The notes beneath the pieces are model-generated. The model saw nothing but the letters and a program-made list of their open reading frames with translations. It did not search any database and was not told where the DNA came from. From Hymenolepis diminuta (taxonomy: Eukaryota; Platyhelminthes; Cestoda; Cyclophyllidea; Hymenolepididae): a stretch of DNA of 64,000 nucleotides. The DNA is taken from NCBI GenBank assembly GCA_900708905.1, contig CAADRB010000084.1:225997-289996 (forward strand), written 5' to 3'. Position 1 is the stretch's first letter. Each line of letters starts with the position of its first letter. Positions 23,501 through 39,127 of this stretch are shown piece after piece. Both the position numbers and the translations under genes were made by a program.

Positions 23501-26500
23501 CTTTTAGCTAAGCTTGGCTCTATAAGGAATTTGTTGGAGGTATAGAGGAGGCTGCATGATCATAATAGTTACAGAGTACCAGCTCCATAATGTTCAGCAA
23601 AGGCACTTTCGTGGCTGTTGAAATTTAATTGTCTCAAGTCACTCCAGGTTCATATCAGGGGATTATATTGGATAACTAAATACTCAAATCAGTATAAAGC
23701 ATCTAGGTAAATTTTACCTTAAACCTGGCTCCACTAGACACAAGAATGAACAAAGAGATATATCAGTTTTTGAGAGGGAACTAAATCAGTAAAAGAATTG
23801 GAGACGAGGTTCAAAATTTCCGTAATTGCGTTTCTTTGGCAATGTTGGCTGACAATATAAGAAAAGGCGAGTCACAGTAGAATAAATACGTATTATAATA
23901 AGCGAAAAATTCATTCAATTACTTGAAGCTAACGAAAAAAGATATTTTTATTTTCATTTCCAGTTGCTTATAAATATTAATTTACCTTTTTTTTCAGAGT
24001 TCAAGGGGAAAGTTTTGAATCCTGATGCTAATTAAAAGATAAGAACACAACTCAAGCAAAATTTTTGAAGTTCAGTTACATTTTTGTCTTTCAATGGTAA
24101 AGATGTTTTATCTATTTCAAATTCTTTTATCTCTGCTGTTTAAAACGTATTTGCTAATCGGGTCTATCTACTCTTTACTGTAAGAAGAAACAAATAAGTC
24201 GTGGATACATAAACAGCTATGGAATCAAATCAGTCCTGCCAACAAGCTACAGATATCAAGGATAAAGTTATAAAACTTAGAGTTAACTACTTAAATTTAC
24301 ACATTAAAATATTACACAGAGAACTATATCTCCTTTGAGAGTACGCAAAATTCAAATCTTTTGAAATGCGAATAATTTAGGACTCGCGATGTTTTTCCTT
24401 CCTAATCGACTTTATTCGATCCCTCTGCCTGTTTCATGCTTCATTCACATTTTTAGATTTCCTTAATGCAAAAGGTGTCCTGTGATTGAAACTTTCAAAC
24501 TATTTTTACAGCGCCATTAGCAATAATTATAACAATTTTAAGCACTTGAATCTAGTGTCGAGACAATATACATAAATTTTTGCTGCTGATTAACCAAGAT
24601 GAATTGAGAAAGTTAAATTAATATTTAAAGGTTTCGTTAATTAAATTTTGAAATCGATTTTTTATTATTTAATCTGGTTGGTAATTAGTCCAATTTCATT
24701 CTTTTGACTAAAAAATAGGCAAGAAAACGTTGAATTAATCTATATTTTTCTTAATGGACAGGATTCTCTTGCAAAGATTGCGAATTAATTTTTACTAAAA
24801 ATTAATAACAAATAACATGGTATTTCTTAGTCTCACGTCTGTTGGGATTCTAACAACGGTAATTCCCCCTTTAATTACTTCATACTATTTCTTTTTATTC
24901 AAATGGAACGCAAAAATACCATTAACGGTCTAAAGTCAGCAGAGAGTGCGATCTGAGAAATTTAGGATTTATTTTTGATATTAGTTTATAAATCAGCTTG
25001 GATTAAAGCAATTTCTCCTTTAATCTTGCCTGTTTTGAGGTCAGTCAATAGAATATGTTCACATTTGATTGAATGCGTTTTTTTCTATGTTAATTTTGCT
25101 ATCGGCGCTAATTTATAACAAATCATGAATAAAAGTGCCTGAATTATAACTTATGGCAAACGGAAAATTAACCGAAAATTTTCTTTGCGGAAAAGCAAAA
25201 GAAATCAGACAAGTTCAATGTAAGATAAAGGCACAAAATTGTAATTGCTAGTACCAAAATATTTTTTACTCTGTTTGCTTCTTGGATTCAAACTTTTGCG
25301 ATATCTACTTAATATAAAGTTCTCTTTATTATGCTTATGGCCGATAAATTTTCAGAAAGTCGATCTTATCATGTCAGAGAAGGCCACTAAATGAGTTCTA
25401 AACATCTGACGGGTAATATCTCAATGAAAGGAAAGTTTGCACATTCTTTCTGCTAGCAATTTTTAACTACAGCGTTATTTTCTTCCAGGTTTAGGAGAAT
25501 TTAGGATCAATTTTAGGTGAATCTTAGGTTCACTTTCCTGCCAAACATCAGTTTTTAAAGTTCAACTAGTATATTTGTAAACATGCCTTAGATTTAACAT
25601 ATATATATATGTGGTATGCATTTGTAGTATACTCCAAGAAATTTTAGTATTTTGCTTGATATAATGGAATGAAAAAATTTTAATCTCTCTTATGTAATTC
25701 ATCTGTAAATGCAGATTTGGCAACCTATCCAGTCATCAGGGGGTCACAAAGTAGTGGAATTAACAACAGTTTCATTTGATAATTAAATGACTACTTTTAG
25801 ATGCCCCGCATTCTGCGTTGAGCAGTTGGCCGTTTAGTTGTTGATTCTAATATTCTTTATTCATCGTATATGATGTGAATTTTTTAAAATGCAGTAATTA
25901 TTTTAAATAAAGATTAGTAAGACAAGATAAATAAGCAATATTTTTACAATATTTTTACATCAGCCATTATTAAATGCCAATCAAAGGCCAAATGTGTGTT
26001 GTGAAATCATAATGAAACTAGAATGATTTCTATTAAATCTAAGAAGTTACTTCACTTCAATGTATTCAAAATTCATTGCAATTCAGCAAGATATTTTGAC
26101 GTAATTTATTCCTTTTTCAAAAATATTCATTTATACCTATGGTCTATTCTGTTTTTCTATATGCAGATTCTTGTTTGTACTAACCAAACCCCTGTTGATA
26201 TACCTCATAGAGTGGCATCTCCAATCAATCTTTTAATCATAGGCAAGTCTAGGTGCTCGATTTATATTGCTTTTGTAACTATTAGGAATTATTTGTTAAG
26301 CGCAATATTAAAAAGTGCAATTGGTTGAAAATTTTCATTCATGTGTCCAATGCAAATATCTCCTGATCTCTCTCAAAACAAGTTCTAGTATATCCAAGTT
26401 CTTTAAAATATATACCCAAAAACTTTTACGAGACTGATCGGTACAAGTTGAACCTTAATTTTTCAAGAACTTTTTGAGTTTCACTTTTTATTCCCCTAGT

Positions 26501-29419
26501 GTTCATGAAATTTTAAAACTCACAGAAGTTTAGATGTTTGTTTTCTTTTGGTTTTAGACAACCTAAAACAAGATTATGAAATGTGATTTTGAAGCGACAA
26601 GAGAAATCTAATTTCTGTTCATGAAAATTAGCACAATTGTTTCCAGTTGTTTTGAAAACTACTCCCTAATAGAAGCAAACCTTTTAAATATCTTAAAGAT
26701 GCTATGAAAAGGAGACTCAAAGTGCCAATCATTCGTCAGAGATATCCTTGCTTTTCAAGAATGGCATATTTCATATTCCTTCCTATTCCAAAATTATAAT
26801 ATGCAAAATCATACATCGTTTTTGTCGAAATTGTACTTCCAATACGAACGCTAACTGATCACAATTTGTAAATAAAATCATTTGCATGCTTTTTAAATTA
26901 TATTTTTTATGCACTTAAATTAATTTTTATTATATTTTATTTTAGAGCATGTTGAAATATAAAAATATTTTATTTTACTACCTGAACAAATATATTATCG
27001 GACTTGCGGTACCAAGTTCTGCCATGCATTTTCCCAGGGAAATCTAGCCACTGTACTTTCTTGAACATGAATCAAAACACATGGCTGATTAGTTAAACAC
27101 TCATTAGTATGCTTATCTAGTATGCAAATTATCATAATATTGAAAAGTTCCCCATGGAAAACAAATGGACTGAAATCGTCTGTCTGATCAGTGTATCAGA
27201 CATTATCAGCCTATTTTGGTGAAAATAGTGTCAGTTGTGACGAAATAATAATAGCTAGCCTCTAACAGCAGAATATCGATTAAGGTTTTAGGCCTTTAAT
27301 AAATACTCGTGCAAATTTGTAATGTGAACATTAAGACTTAACTAGAGTTCAAATGCGAAGGAGACAAGCTCATTCAGAAAATTTTGCTCGTCCAAACGTT
27401 TTCCAGCAGTAACTAAAAATGTGTAGAAAAGACTAAATGCGTGCAATTGAACCTAACGCGGATAAATCGCAGAGTATTGTTAAAAAGCTGATTTTAAACC
27501 ACTAATCAAATATTTGATTACAAAACATTATGGTCGCGAATATAATCAATACAATAATATAGCTATGGCTATGCACACATGTCAAAATAAGGGATTTCTC
27601 ATTTGAGACTCCCACAGTGTGCATCTAGTTATCGAAGTGATTAGTCTTGAATTATTACAACTTAAAGATGGAAAACAATCCCGAAATGCCTTGAAGGTAA
27701 TGTATTGCAAAGGTCGCTCCAATATGCTACACATACTTTTGTCCATTTTGCATCTTCGGTACGATTTTTAAATAAATGGCCTATTATAAATGATAATAAT
27801 AGTGCATACAATTAGATAAGGAGAAAATTAAAACCTGTGACATATTTAACCTACAGCATCTACAAATGGAAAAAGCATATATTTATATAATCAAACTGCT
27901 TTTCATATTGGTTTATAAAATAGCCGCTTTTTATAAAGGTAACTTCAACACTCGTGAATAAATTTAAATATTACTTCTCCGGATGAAAGTTTAATTTTGG
28001 ATATATTTATCTGTAATAATACACACAAAGCTCCTTTTGTTACACAAAATTGACTGCTTGAATTAAGTACATTTTATCTCCATTTTTGAGCAATTGAAGA
28101 GTATCTTACCTTTTAAGATTGTCATGAGTAATATGTAAAAATCAGTTCTGTAGTTCGTAGAATGAAACTTTTTAACCGGAAAGCAGAATAAATTTTAAGA
28201 AACCTTTCCCGCTGTTTTAGAACTGTTTATATGCATTTATTTATTTGTTCTTATTTAAACAATGCAGTTTGTGGTAAAAATACCACTCATCCCATTTAAT
28301 GGAGAGATCGGTTTTAAGAAGATGTGGAAACGGTATTTTATGGCTTTAATTTGCTGCAAAATCAGAATTCATAAATTTCTTTAGTGACGTTATCTTACGA
28401 AAAATGAATGCATCTTTGCTGGAAGGAGTTTAGGATATATATATATATAAATATATGTATTGCTGTTTTCAGGATTGCAGAGGAGTAATAAAAGAAAGCA
28501 GTAGATATGTCCCTTTTAATGATGGTCTTTGACAATTTCTGCAGGCAGTTTGAGAGCAAATCTTGCTTTATGGAGATAATTTAAGTTGATTTTAGAGAAC
28601 TGATAAAGAATAAATGGCCTATATGACTTTTTAGATCTGCAAAAGTAGATACTTTCCAAACCTTGCTACTTTGATCTTATATTTAAATAGTTTGAATGTT
28701 TTGACCTGGGAAAAATCTATTTATACATAAATCAGTGAGCAGGAATAAGGTTATAAAACTCTATGATTTAAACTGAAGAGTAACTACTTAGAGAAAAATG
28801 ATATTCGGAGTAAAAATAGGTGTTAAGAAGTTTCTCACACCCCGAATTAGGCTATTTAGTACATTTTTCCTTTCCCTAGGCAACAAAGCAAATTTAAAAG
28901 GCGGTGCAACATAAACAACCGTAAAACAGTCATTAATCTCCTTTTAACAGACTTAATTAAAATGAGCGGAATCATGAATCCGTCTTAATTTTCATATCGT
29001 TTTGTGTTAGTATTTTCTTGAAGATCACGGTTGCTATGTTTGATTTTTATTTATTTACACTCCAGATCGGGAATAATTAAGAAGCATTAACTAGCATTTA
29101 TTGCATTTTTTTGATGAATTCTTAGGCTTTATAAACAAATGCAAGATATAATTTTGAAATCTTTTGCATTATAGGGATTTTATTGGAAGGTTTCTAAAAT
29201 AGCCAATACCTATGCCATACCAACCCTTTCTGTTTAGGTACTAAAACTGTACAAAAAGGAATAAGCGCGTTTGCATTGTATTTTGAAAATGAAAACTAGT
29301 TTCATAGCCGTATTTCTATTTTGTCATATTACATTGAGAGATGTGAGATAATATTTAGCCGAACGCTGACATACATTAAAATTTGTAACGAATTTCTAAA
29401 GCCCATTAAGGAATATTTT
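23501..29419. other. gene-poor A+T-rich stretch
   Basis: No exon with family resemblance was found. A short (AT)n run lies at 28,435-28,449. An open stretch at 26,023-26,328 (plus) has A+T-rich composition and no splice or family support. Confidence 0.4.
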
Positions 29420-29605
29420 AATGCCTCATTAATTGGGCAGAAAAAGGCTATGCTGGAGCCACTCTGATGAGAAACCATTAGTTTAATGCCTCTTTTGTTA
29501 ACAAAATCTAACTTGTGCAGTTGATCATTCTCATCACTGGATTAGCACCAATGGGCCCGGACTCCATGACTTATAACGTGGTAAAGGTGCACATCAACTA
29601 CTGAA
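29420..29605 (-). mobile_element. tRNA-headed repeat, diverged head, reverse orientation
   Basis: Read on the minus strand, the order of family segments is kept: GTGCACCTTTACCACG, GGTGCTAATCCAGTGATGAG, GATCAACTGCACAAGTTAG, then GTTTCTCATCAGAGTGGCTC. The A and B boxes are heavily mutated, so this is an old copy. Confidence 0.5.
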
Positions 29606-29884
29606 CTATAATTTTTACATTGCTTTCTAATACCTTTAATAATAAATTATCGTTTAATGATTTTTTTATTATATCGGAATAAAAAAAAACAAATTAGGAA
29701 TCAAGTAATGTTTACCAGCTATTATTTCTTTTACACTGGTAAATTTGTCGCTCTCTTCTCGGGTAAATTAAAACTGTACTCTGAAGAACTGCTTGTGAGA
29801 AAATTTTGTCTTCTTAACCGTTCCAAGAAAAAAACGAAATAAAGCGGTCAGATCAAACCTTTATAATTAAATAATTAAATATCG

Positions 29885-30165
29885 TAGACAAATACTTGCT
29901 GCAGTCAAGGAAACTAGCCATGAAATTTAAATTTTGGAACGTGAACTGCATATTTAGTAATCATTGTAGAATCCTAACCCTAACCCAAACATCAAATGAA
30001 ATAAGACTCCTTTATAGCATAGCATTGTTCTCAATATATTTTCGATTTCCTCCCATCTATCATTTATTGAGTTTTCATTTAACCGATTGCAGTTGCTTCC
30101 CACAATTAAAATAGTGAATTTGTTTTTCGTAATACTGTGGGTAATAATAAATCGATTTTTCGGCT
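29885..30165 (-). mobile_element. tRNA-headed repeat, body only, reverse orientation
   Basis: On the minus strand it contains TTTAATTGTGGGAAGCAACT, AATCGGTTAAATG, CTCAATAAATGATAG and AATTTAAATTTCATGGCTAG, in the same order as the bodies at 7.5 and 16.3 kb. TTATTATTACCCA marks its 5' side, as in the 41 kb copy. A telomere-like run (CTAACCCTAACCC, near 29,972) falls where other copies have diverged GGGTTCGGGTT, so it arose by mutation. Confidence 0.6.
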
Positions 30166-33100
30166 AATTCCCAAATTGAAATCCTAACATTGCTGCAATT
30201 GTTGGCTTAGCGAGTCAGTCACTTATTCTCAATTTGTTTGCATCGTTTGAGCAAATGCATTTTCATATTACCAAAAATAACTGCTATAGTTATGAAGCAG
30301 ATTATGTTATTGAAGATAATAAGTAAATAAAAACTAAGGGACATAGTGGAGAGAATTTTTATTAAATATTTGCACAAGAACTGAGGGAGAGATAGGAATG
30401 AGGGATTCAGAGGCAAAGATCCTGTGATTTTTATGATTGATTTAATGAATGAATGAATAAATAACAAGTTTAAAAGGTAGGGAGTCGAAAGTTGCGGGCT
30501 GACAGTATTGAATTTTCAAGGATGTTTTAAACAATTAAGGTTAACCTGGTTTCAAGAAATTAATTAGAAGTCCCAGCATGATCGGATTTATATCAGATTT
30601 CACAGTTAAGGGTCTGTGAATGACTCACTGTTGGTTGGCTCCATAGAATAAAATTGAAAGTTGAATTTCATAAAAGTGCATTTAAATGAGTGAAAATAAG
30701 CCCTTAAGTTAAATGTTATTTGTCTCTTTCCGGTTTGTAGGAGTGCTATTGCATTAGCGTTGAATACTGTCATATAATTATTATTACTTCAATGGCATCT
30801 TACCACCATTTAGAATAGTAGAATAATATACCCATTTTATTTTTATGCAGTAAGAATATAAAATTTTTTCTGTATTGATAACTGAGTTCACATAATTAAG
30901 AGTTTAACCATGTGAGTAAATAAGGCCAGTCAGAAATCGTAAATATTTTCTTCCACGAGTCAACTGAATGTGAGTCAATCAATCCCCACACGCACCACCA
31001 CCAATATATACTTGTTAAATGAATACATTCAGTCTATTTAGTCTTCTTGATTTTAGGTATAATAATTATGCAACCATGAAGTAGATCTTAGACACCAAAA
31101 TGTCTGCCGGAAACCGAATAATGTGAGCAGAAATATAGAACCGGTTTTGCAGTGAAATTTATTTAATTTTTCAATTTTGGTTCAGATGACAAGTGAAAGT
31201 AAAATCTGTCTTCAATAAATTCTAAGGGGTTTTGAAATGACTGGAGTGTCTTTATATCCCTATCTATCTGCTTATGGCTGTAAAAGGATGCAAATGAATC
31301 AAAGTGACCTTTAAATAAATAAACTTTTCAAATGATCTCTGAATGTTAAGAACATAAGTCTGTGTGGACAGTTAGAGATCAAATCATAAAAGTGAAGTCT
31401 TGGAGCATTTGAATTTTACAAATTAAACTACAGTCATTACGGGAAACGAATGAATCAATGTCTTCAAAATCCGAATGAAACGGAATTTTGAATATTTGGA
31501 CTTCTATTTCTTCCCTTACAGACTTGTTTTGTTCTTATTCGTTCGTTCTAATATTATTTAACGGGAAAAAACAGCGGATAATATCATCATTATAAGAATT
31601 TTTTTAATATTTTGAGAGTTTGGAATATGTGGAAAATAAATAGCTAAGCTGCAATCCTTTAGAAATAAACCAAATCCGTTTGTCAAAATTTCTATTTGGT
31701 CAATTTACAATCAAAATGAATTTGAATCTTAAATGTGAAAAAACAAAAATTAATGATGATAAATTATATATTTTTTTCTAACTAGTTATAATTCAAAACA
31801 TTGTATGAATTGATAAAATTTGTAACTAATAATAGAGTTTAACATTTTATTTCAAAAGCTATGATTCAGCCATTAAAATACCCTGATTTTAAGTCCGCTT
31901 TTGTGAGTTTTCCAAATGCGGAATTAGAGAAAGAAAGGCTGAAATAAAATTTTCACTTTTGAAAATATATGCCTTTAGTTTAGATGTGGATAAAATGGTC
32001 GCTTAATGGATATGCGGAAAGATTTGATTAAAGGCCGCTAAAATATGACAATGAAATTTTAAAGGTTTCTTCGAATAAAAAACATGTAAACCACCTTATT
32101 TAATACTGCTGGAAAAAATTAAATATCAACACGTTTGTTTAAAGTGTTTGTTCCTGTGGAAATAAGTAACGAATGGATCCAGAAAAGATTAATGAAACAT
32201 GATATATAACATGAATAATCTGCTTTTGTATATCGGTAAAATAACAATTAAATAAAAATGAACGTTTGAAAGATGATGCCAGGAATGTACAACAGAAAAA
32301 AACTGGCGTTAAAGAAGAAATTAGTCATTCGACACCTCATCTTAATATTTGCTGCCGAATGCAAGCTTTCTTATGACCTTTTCATATTTAAGTTTGTTCT
32401 GGGAAATACAAAACTGAAATGAAACAAATTCAGTTTATAGATGGTTTTGTGAATGCGTCCTACAGAATGAATCAGCTAAGGGAAGAGCGGCTAAAAATCC
32501 AAACAAAGAATACAAACCCCAAATGTACCAAAAGGTGTAAAATTTCGCTGACCTTTTCCTCTAGGTTACTAATAATTGAAAACTATGCGCCCTTTTGTCC
32601 GAATTGTTTAATTTCACTTAAATGATTAAAGGGACTTAGACTTAGAGTGTTTAAAAAGGTCCCCTTAGAAGATTGCCTAAGCTTAATAAACAAGCAAGTG
32701 TATAAAATGAGATAATAGGAATGCCACAATTGTTGCGTGATGAGTTTGATTAAGCAGCCGACAATTGCGAGGTGTTTGATGAAAATGGGATTAAAGTTCA
32801 GATACTGAATGCTCAGCATAAATTTATTCCTCTCATGCTAGAGCAAAGGACGTAATTAAATATTAAGAGGAACATAGTACTTATCTATGTAGAAATCAGT
32901 AGATATCAGCTCTTCTTATTAGTGCATGGGATTAGAAGGTCCGGATGAAATAATCAACACAAATATGAGCATGATCTCCCAATTGGTAGAGCTCGTTGAA
33001 AAGGGAGTTGTTATAAGACATAAGATGATCGGTTGATTTGACCCTCTTTTAATTTAATTCCATCTAGGTTCTCTAAGTTGATTAAACAGTGTAACATCTT

Positions 33101-36100
33101 CTGTTCCACTATGAATGTTAAAAATTGGGATACATTTACTCAAATATAATATATACACGTTCTAATTTCAGTTACAATATTACAAATCTCCGGTGTTGAT
33201 TCTATAATGGTAAAAGTTCATCAATACATTGTTTGGTATGGTTGAATACGTTCCCACTACATTTATTTCCAATAAGTACAAATTTGTATGACACGATTGT
33301 ACAAACATTTCATTGTATTGAGCAGCAGAAAAAAAGCATGTTTGCAATGAACTAAATTAAAAACAAATTTTTCTCAGCTTGTAGAAGGTGAGTAAACAGA
33401 TAAAGAGCTTGACTTTGAAAACTTTCCTTAAATTCTTTATAAACAAAGTTTTTGCACTTTACGATTTTTTGATAAATCAACTTATAAAAATATATTTTTG
33501 ACCAACCTAGGAAAGTGCTAACAACAATGTTGAGCAAAAGGTAAAAATCCCTTTTGGCAAATTTAGTAAATTCGCATTTTTCACCGCATTAATTTTACTA
33601 TTCAGTATTCTTAACTTGTGAATAGGCATGGATAATCAAATAGCCATGGAGCGTTTAAATGTCCTTTGACGTGGTTATTTTAAGATTCAGTCTATCCCTA
33701 AAAGAAATAAGATTAGTTAATGTCAATTTTTAGAGGATGGTTTTTGTATTATTACAATGCGCAAATTATTTAAACTGTTCATAAATTTATAATTTATAGA
33801 ATGAACAACGTTTGTCAACCTACAGCTTTAACACGTTTTAATTTGTTTCGGTAAGTTTATGTCGAGACATGTTAAGTATTTGTATCAACAAATTTTAGAA
33901 AAGTAGATGACATTTGTCTCCATTTTTACGAGAATGTGGAATAATAAATAAATTAATGAAATATATGCGACTAATTTTATTTGCCATACGTAGGGCTCTT
34001 GTCTTTACTACCAATGAAGTCAATCAATCCGAAGAATCTTGGTAGATGGAGATGAGTGTTTCGTCACTTTATCAAGTATCCGCATAAATTAAAAAAATAC
34101 CTCTTGAAAAGTTTCACATAAATATAATGATAAATGTTTGTACCCTAAAAAGGTATTGTCATTTTTGTTGTCGTTGTCGCAAGAAACACATTTCACTCAA
34201 GATTTTCATCGCGTTCTGAATAAATCGAATACAATTTGACAGCTTGGTGCAAGTGTGGTGAAAACGAGGTAGAGAAATATTTCGTATTTGTCAAAAGACC
34301 AAATCTCCTTTGTGTACGCAGAGAGTTGATATTTAATATTGCGTTAAAATGCCGCATTTCCATGGTACAGAAATGATAACTCTCATATTCATCAAGCAAA
34401 ATTTCTTCCCATTACTTGATATGCTGGCGACTGTAATGAAAAATCTTTCCCCAGACAACATCCCTCTTATAACAGTGATTTAGTAATATGTGTATGCTAT
34501 CATCATAAGCAAGGTACATGTGCATTTGAGTCTCCTAAAGAGTAGGTTGCCAGATATTAAATTTAACTCCCACGCCCCTGTCCGTGGGTTTTAAAGTCTG
34601 ATGATATAAAAATGCAGATTGACCAAGCTGAAAGCCACTGAAAAATGTATTCTTCATATAATAAATAATAAGGACTAATGATTAAACAATTTTCAAACAC
34701 AATTGAAGTAAATATTAAACTAATTTTCTTCTCATTAAGGTAAGGATAATTTGTTAAAAGATAAATTGTGTGAAGAATGCAATTATGGTTAATATTTTTA
34801 ATACTTTATGTCTTTTGGTAATTAATTCTTTAGCGGCACAAATTAATCAGAAATTTAATGAATTAAGGTGGATAGAGTTAATTAAATTTACGGGTTTGAA
34901 GTAAAATGTTAAGGGTTTTAACTGGATTTGACCGTTGATTTTAATATTGCACTCGGTGACAACTTAAAATGAATTTATGAGACCATTTTTGAACAAATTT
35001 CTGTCAGAATTTATTTGCAAACTCTTATACCTTTTTAGATATTTTGTTATTTTTCATTTACTTAGACATAACTAGATTGTTTGTCATTTGATTAGCCAGT
35101 AATAAATATCATACTATAATCGATTAAAATGTTTTGTCTGTACAATCGTAAACTGTTTTTTTGAAAATTTCCATTCAGACTAGGCCATAATTATGATCTG
35201 ATCTCTAATTCATTAGACAAGTGTACCGTATTACTATTTTCTAATGCAAAGCTGAAAAATTGTAACAGTCTTAAAATTATTTTTCAATTATTCAATGAGA
35301 GTCGGTTCAATTGGAGCAAACAATGCTAATAATTTCTTCTGGATACTCTGAGATTAAATAGGGAATTTAGTTTACAGCAAAATTTCCGTTTAACAAAAAC
35401 GTTGTAGTATTACTTAGGCAGAGCTAGGAGCTTTTAAAGCTTTATTCATCAGAAAGCATCTAAAAACGGCAATAGCAAAACAGTTAAACTATATTACTGA
35501 TTTAGTCATAGTCTGCTAAATGTGAATTATTATTAGTTTAATGGAAGTGTTTTTACTTTTGCAAACTGTTAATTGTTTCTAAGGCTTTTTAAACCAATTT
35601 TAAATTTCTTGACAACTTTTGGAGCCGCTATGAATTGGCGAGATCTTATCGTCATTCATAAAAGACATGTCTACCAAACTCCTTAGGAGACTCAAATGGT
35701 CATCAGACAACTTTCTAATCGTTATGCATTTGCCCCTTTTTTTCTCGGCTAAAATTTAATTTTCTTTAAATTTTTTATATCATATATACTGAGGTGTAAT
35801 ATTACCTATGAATCGACTCCGACATTTTTGTTTCTATCAAGACAACTCGACTTTTCAACCTCCATATTCTTCAGCCAGCTCTAATTAATCTATACCTTAT
35901 CCAACTTTTTTGTGGGAATTATTGATTAGCAGATTGAGCAAACCGTAGTTCTGATATCACTAAGCTGTACCTTTTCGGATGATAAATAATCAGATTTGAA
36001 GAATAATTCATAAATCAAGTTTCTTAAACGTTGATGGTCTTGCAGCAATCTATATTTTGTAAAGTTAGAAACTCTTTATATCCAATTATAATTGTTTTTC

Positions 36101-39100
36101 TATATATGATTAAAATTTCTTTATTGGTGTAGCCTATTTCTTTCATATTTAATCTCTAATTTGCAATACTTAATCAAAAATTCTTATATCAACCGGAAGT
36201 GCATATTTAAGAAATATTAATTAGTCTTGTGTAATTTATCAAATATTTACGAAAAGTAAAGAAGTGAACATAGCCTATGAAATATTAATGGGGAAACTAA
36301 GATGAATGATTAAATACACTGTTCATATTTGACAATTTTTAAGTATGAAACTAATGCGGAATGAAATAACGTGATATGATAAATGTGTTATAATCTGTCA
36401 AAGCTTTGTAAAATAAAACAAAAACAGTTTAAAATATATTTATGATAATTAATAAATTGTTAACAAAATACCTGAACTCTCAAATGTGTTTAAAATGCTG
36501 GTAAGAAGTTATTGCAATAAACTTCATATTTCTCAATTTTGCTCGCCTTTGGAATTTATTTCTTAAGGTCTGTCACCAAAATTACCTAAAATTAAACACA
36601 TGTATAACATCTCTTTTATTTCTTTTGAATTTCATAATTAAAATCAATGTATATTAAGGTCGCTTAAGGCGGATACTTAGCAAGTATTTGGTGAGGAAAA
36701 TGCCCGCAAAGCATCCTATTCTTTGCATTAGTAAACGTCAAACAAACTGGAATGTGTTCACAAATTCAATCGAATCCTGCAAATAATAGTAGGATGAGAA
36801 GACACTAATGGACCGACCACCACAAGCTAAAAGATGATTTTTCGACTGTTGAAATTCCTCGTCTAATAGATTAAAGTTACAAAAATTATGGGAAAATAGA
36901 ATGGATAGAAGTCTGTCATTTAGATGTTTTCTATGAAGAAGGAGATAATATAAAGAAAGTAGAAGGTTGATTGATATTCAAGTTAAAATTCAGCAAAACT
37001 GGCGATTTTGAATTTAAAATGAAGTCAAAAAAACCTGAAATCCTGACTCAATCCTTTACAGCCTAAAGAGACTCCCTAAAAGCGAAAATCACCTCTCCGA
37101 ATGGACTTCATCCTTCTGTGTTTGAAGGTTTCCCCACGATTAAAAGTCGTAAAAGTTTTACCCTTCTATAGAAGAATAAAAGTTGATATGCAGAATAAAA
37201 TGACGGGAAGGGTACATCAAATTGAAAGATTTATTAAAACTCTCGATTATAAGATAAGCAGCTACCTTTCCAGTGAAGAAGCACCAATCCCTGTACAATT
37301 TGCATCATTGGCCAACCTTAATCTTAATCAGTTTTCTAAAAAATTTTGGAATAATCAATTTGCTTAAAGCTTAAATCCGACCTTCACGTCTGCCAAACAT
37401 ATTATTTCAGTATCTCAACCTTAAAAGTGAGGTACTTTGGAATCTCTAGTCAAACGATCCACTATTGTGAGCTCTGCTATATTAAATGCATCACTGCCAG
37501 CCTCATACACTTGTTCTTGCACATAAAAGGGTACAAATAAATTGGAGTGGTAAGTATCAACTACGTCAATACATCAAAGGTCCAATGTACTCTGAATATA
37601 GCATGCACGATCACGCTGGGAGTTAAACGATGGAGATTGAACATTACCACATCACAAAAAGGATTCTTCCCCTTATGAAAATATGAACATATCAGTGCTT
37701 CCGAATTCAAGTAAGATAAGGTTAGTGATACGCTAACATCATTGCTCACTCATTGTTAACCCCTTTCCCATTTCATCCCTTGCTGGACTCATTTAATGTT
37801 CCACACATTCAGATTCTTTTTACGCGATTGAAACAGGTAAAACAGGAAGTATTTTTTTGTACTGTGAGCAGCATAAATATTGATAAAGTATGAATGTCAA
37901 TCTATTTCGGGATTTTATTGACAGCTTAATATTTTATACTTGATTCCACTTTAATCGTACGTCACTTCAGAGTTTAAATTATCTTAACTAGATTATTTTA
38001 ATTTCTTACTTAATACGAAAAATTGCATATAAGTCTGATCCATTAAAAAGACAATAAAACCAATTTCATTTCTCTATTTTTAAGATGTCAAACCTAGTGA
38101 AAAGGGAAATATATTTTCATTATTAGCAGATAAGATTGTTAATAGCTCTTACAAAATATTTATATTCTCTCTTACTAATAGGAGAAGGCACTAATTTCGA
38201 TTTTAATTATTTTTCCTTTATTGCATTTTCGAGTTACGGTAACGGTCACTACGTTTAAAGCGGACCGATTACAGTTCACCAACTGCTATGGTGGGCCAAT
38301 AAATCTAATTAAAAGGGGGAGATTTTCTAAGGTCACATCAGGTCAAATAGCTTCTTGAAATGTGAGACATCTCTGCGACCATAAATCGCCGTTATAACTT
38401 TTCACCCCAGTGCAAAATAAACGTGGTGGACTTTAGTATAGCTAGTAAAAATGGGCACAATTCCATTAAAAAAGTAAAAATTTGATTTAAACTTTTTTGT
38501 TGAATTAAATGCCTTTCATGACTTTATTGTCCCAATGTTTCAAATTTTAATGTAACGTTGATGAAGATATTGCAATAAAAGAAGACAAATTGCACAATGG
38601 TTCCATATGAATTACGATTAATTATGAATGTGCCAAATTAAATCAAATTAAATAAAGTGCTATTGTTTCTCTTTGCAACAGACAGAATGAACATGATCAA
38701 TAAATATGAATTAAGATTTGATAAAACTTATTTAAGAGAAACTCAAATGATATAAATACGAGACACAAATGGTGATGTTATTTCATGTTTAAATCGTAAA
38801 CACACTTAAAAAATTATCATCATTGATTAAAATTTGTTCAGTTTAGCAAACTACTTATAAATAGTACTTATCAGTTAAAATATTTTGTCGGATATTAAAC
38901 TGCTTTAAATACGTGCTAGCCAAAAATTTTAAGGAAAATTTTATTTGAGTTAGCTTGATTCTTACTAATTGGCTTGCATCTGATGTCAGCTCTGTAACTA
39001 AATATGAAAGTGTTATCGTCACTCCTATGTTTAAGGCTTAATCGGTTACGGTTTCCCAGTTCGTTCTACTTTGAAAAAATTTGAATTAGCTTGTAAAATT

Positions 39101-39127
39101 CATAAGCACGAAAGTATTTATAATTCA
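30166..39127. other. gene-poor A+T-rich stretch
   Basis: About 9 kb with no exon that I can assign. Open stretches at 34,193-34,399 (minus) and 37,101-37,367 (plus) are slightly more protein-like than their surroundings but lack splice or family support. Confidence 0.4.

Noticed and set aside
29966..29990. Telomere-like CTAACCCTAACCC run
   Set aside because: It lies inside a repeat body. Other copies have a related but different sequence at the same point, so two units arose by mutation.
32966..33005. tRNA-like stretch AATTGGTAGAGCTCG
   Set aside because: It resembles a D-arm only; no B box or acceptor stem follows.
37101..37367. 88-codon plus-strand open frame
   Set aside because: It starts with ATG and is fairly protein-like, but has no recognisable domain, no splice context and no neighbour exons.
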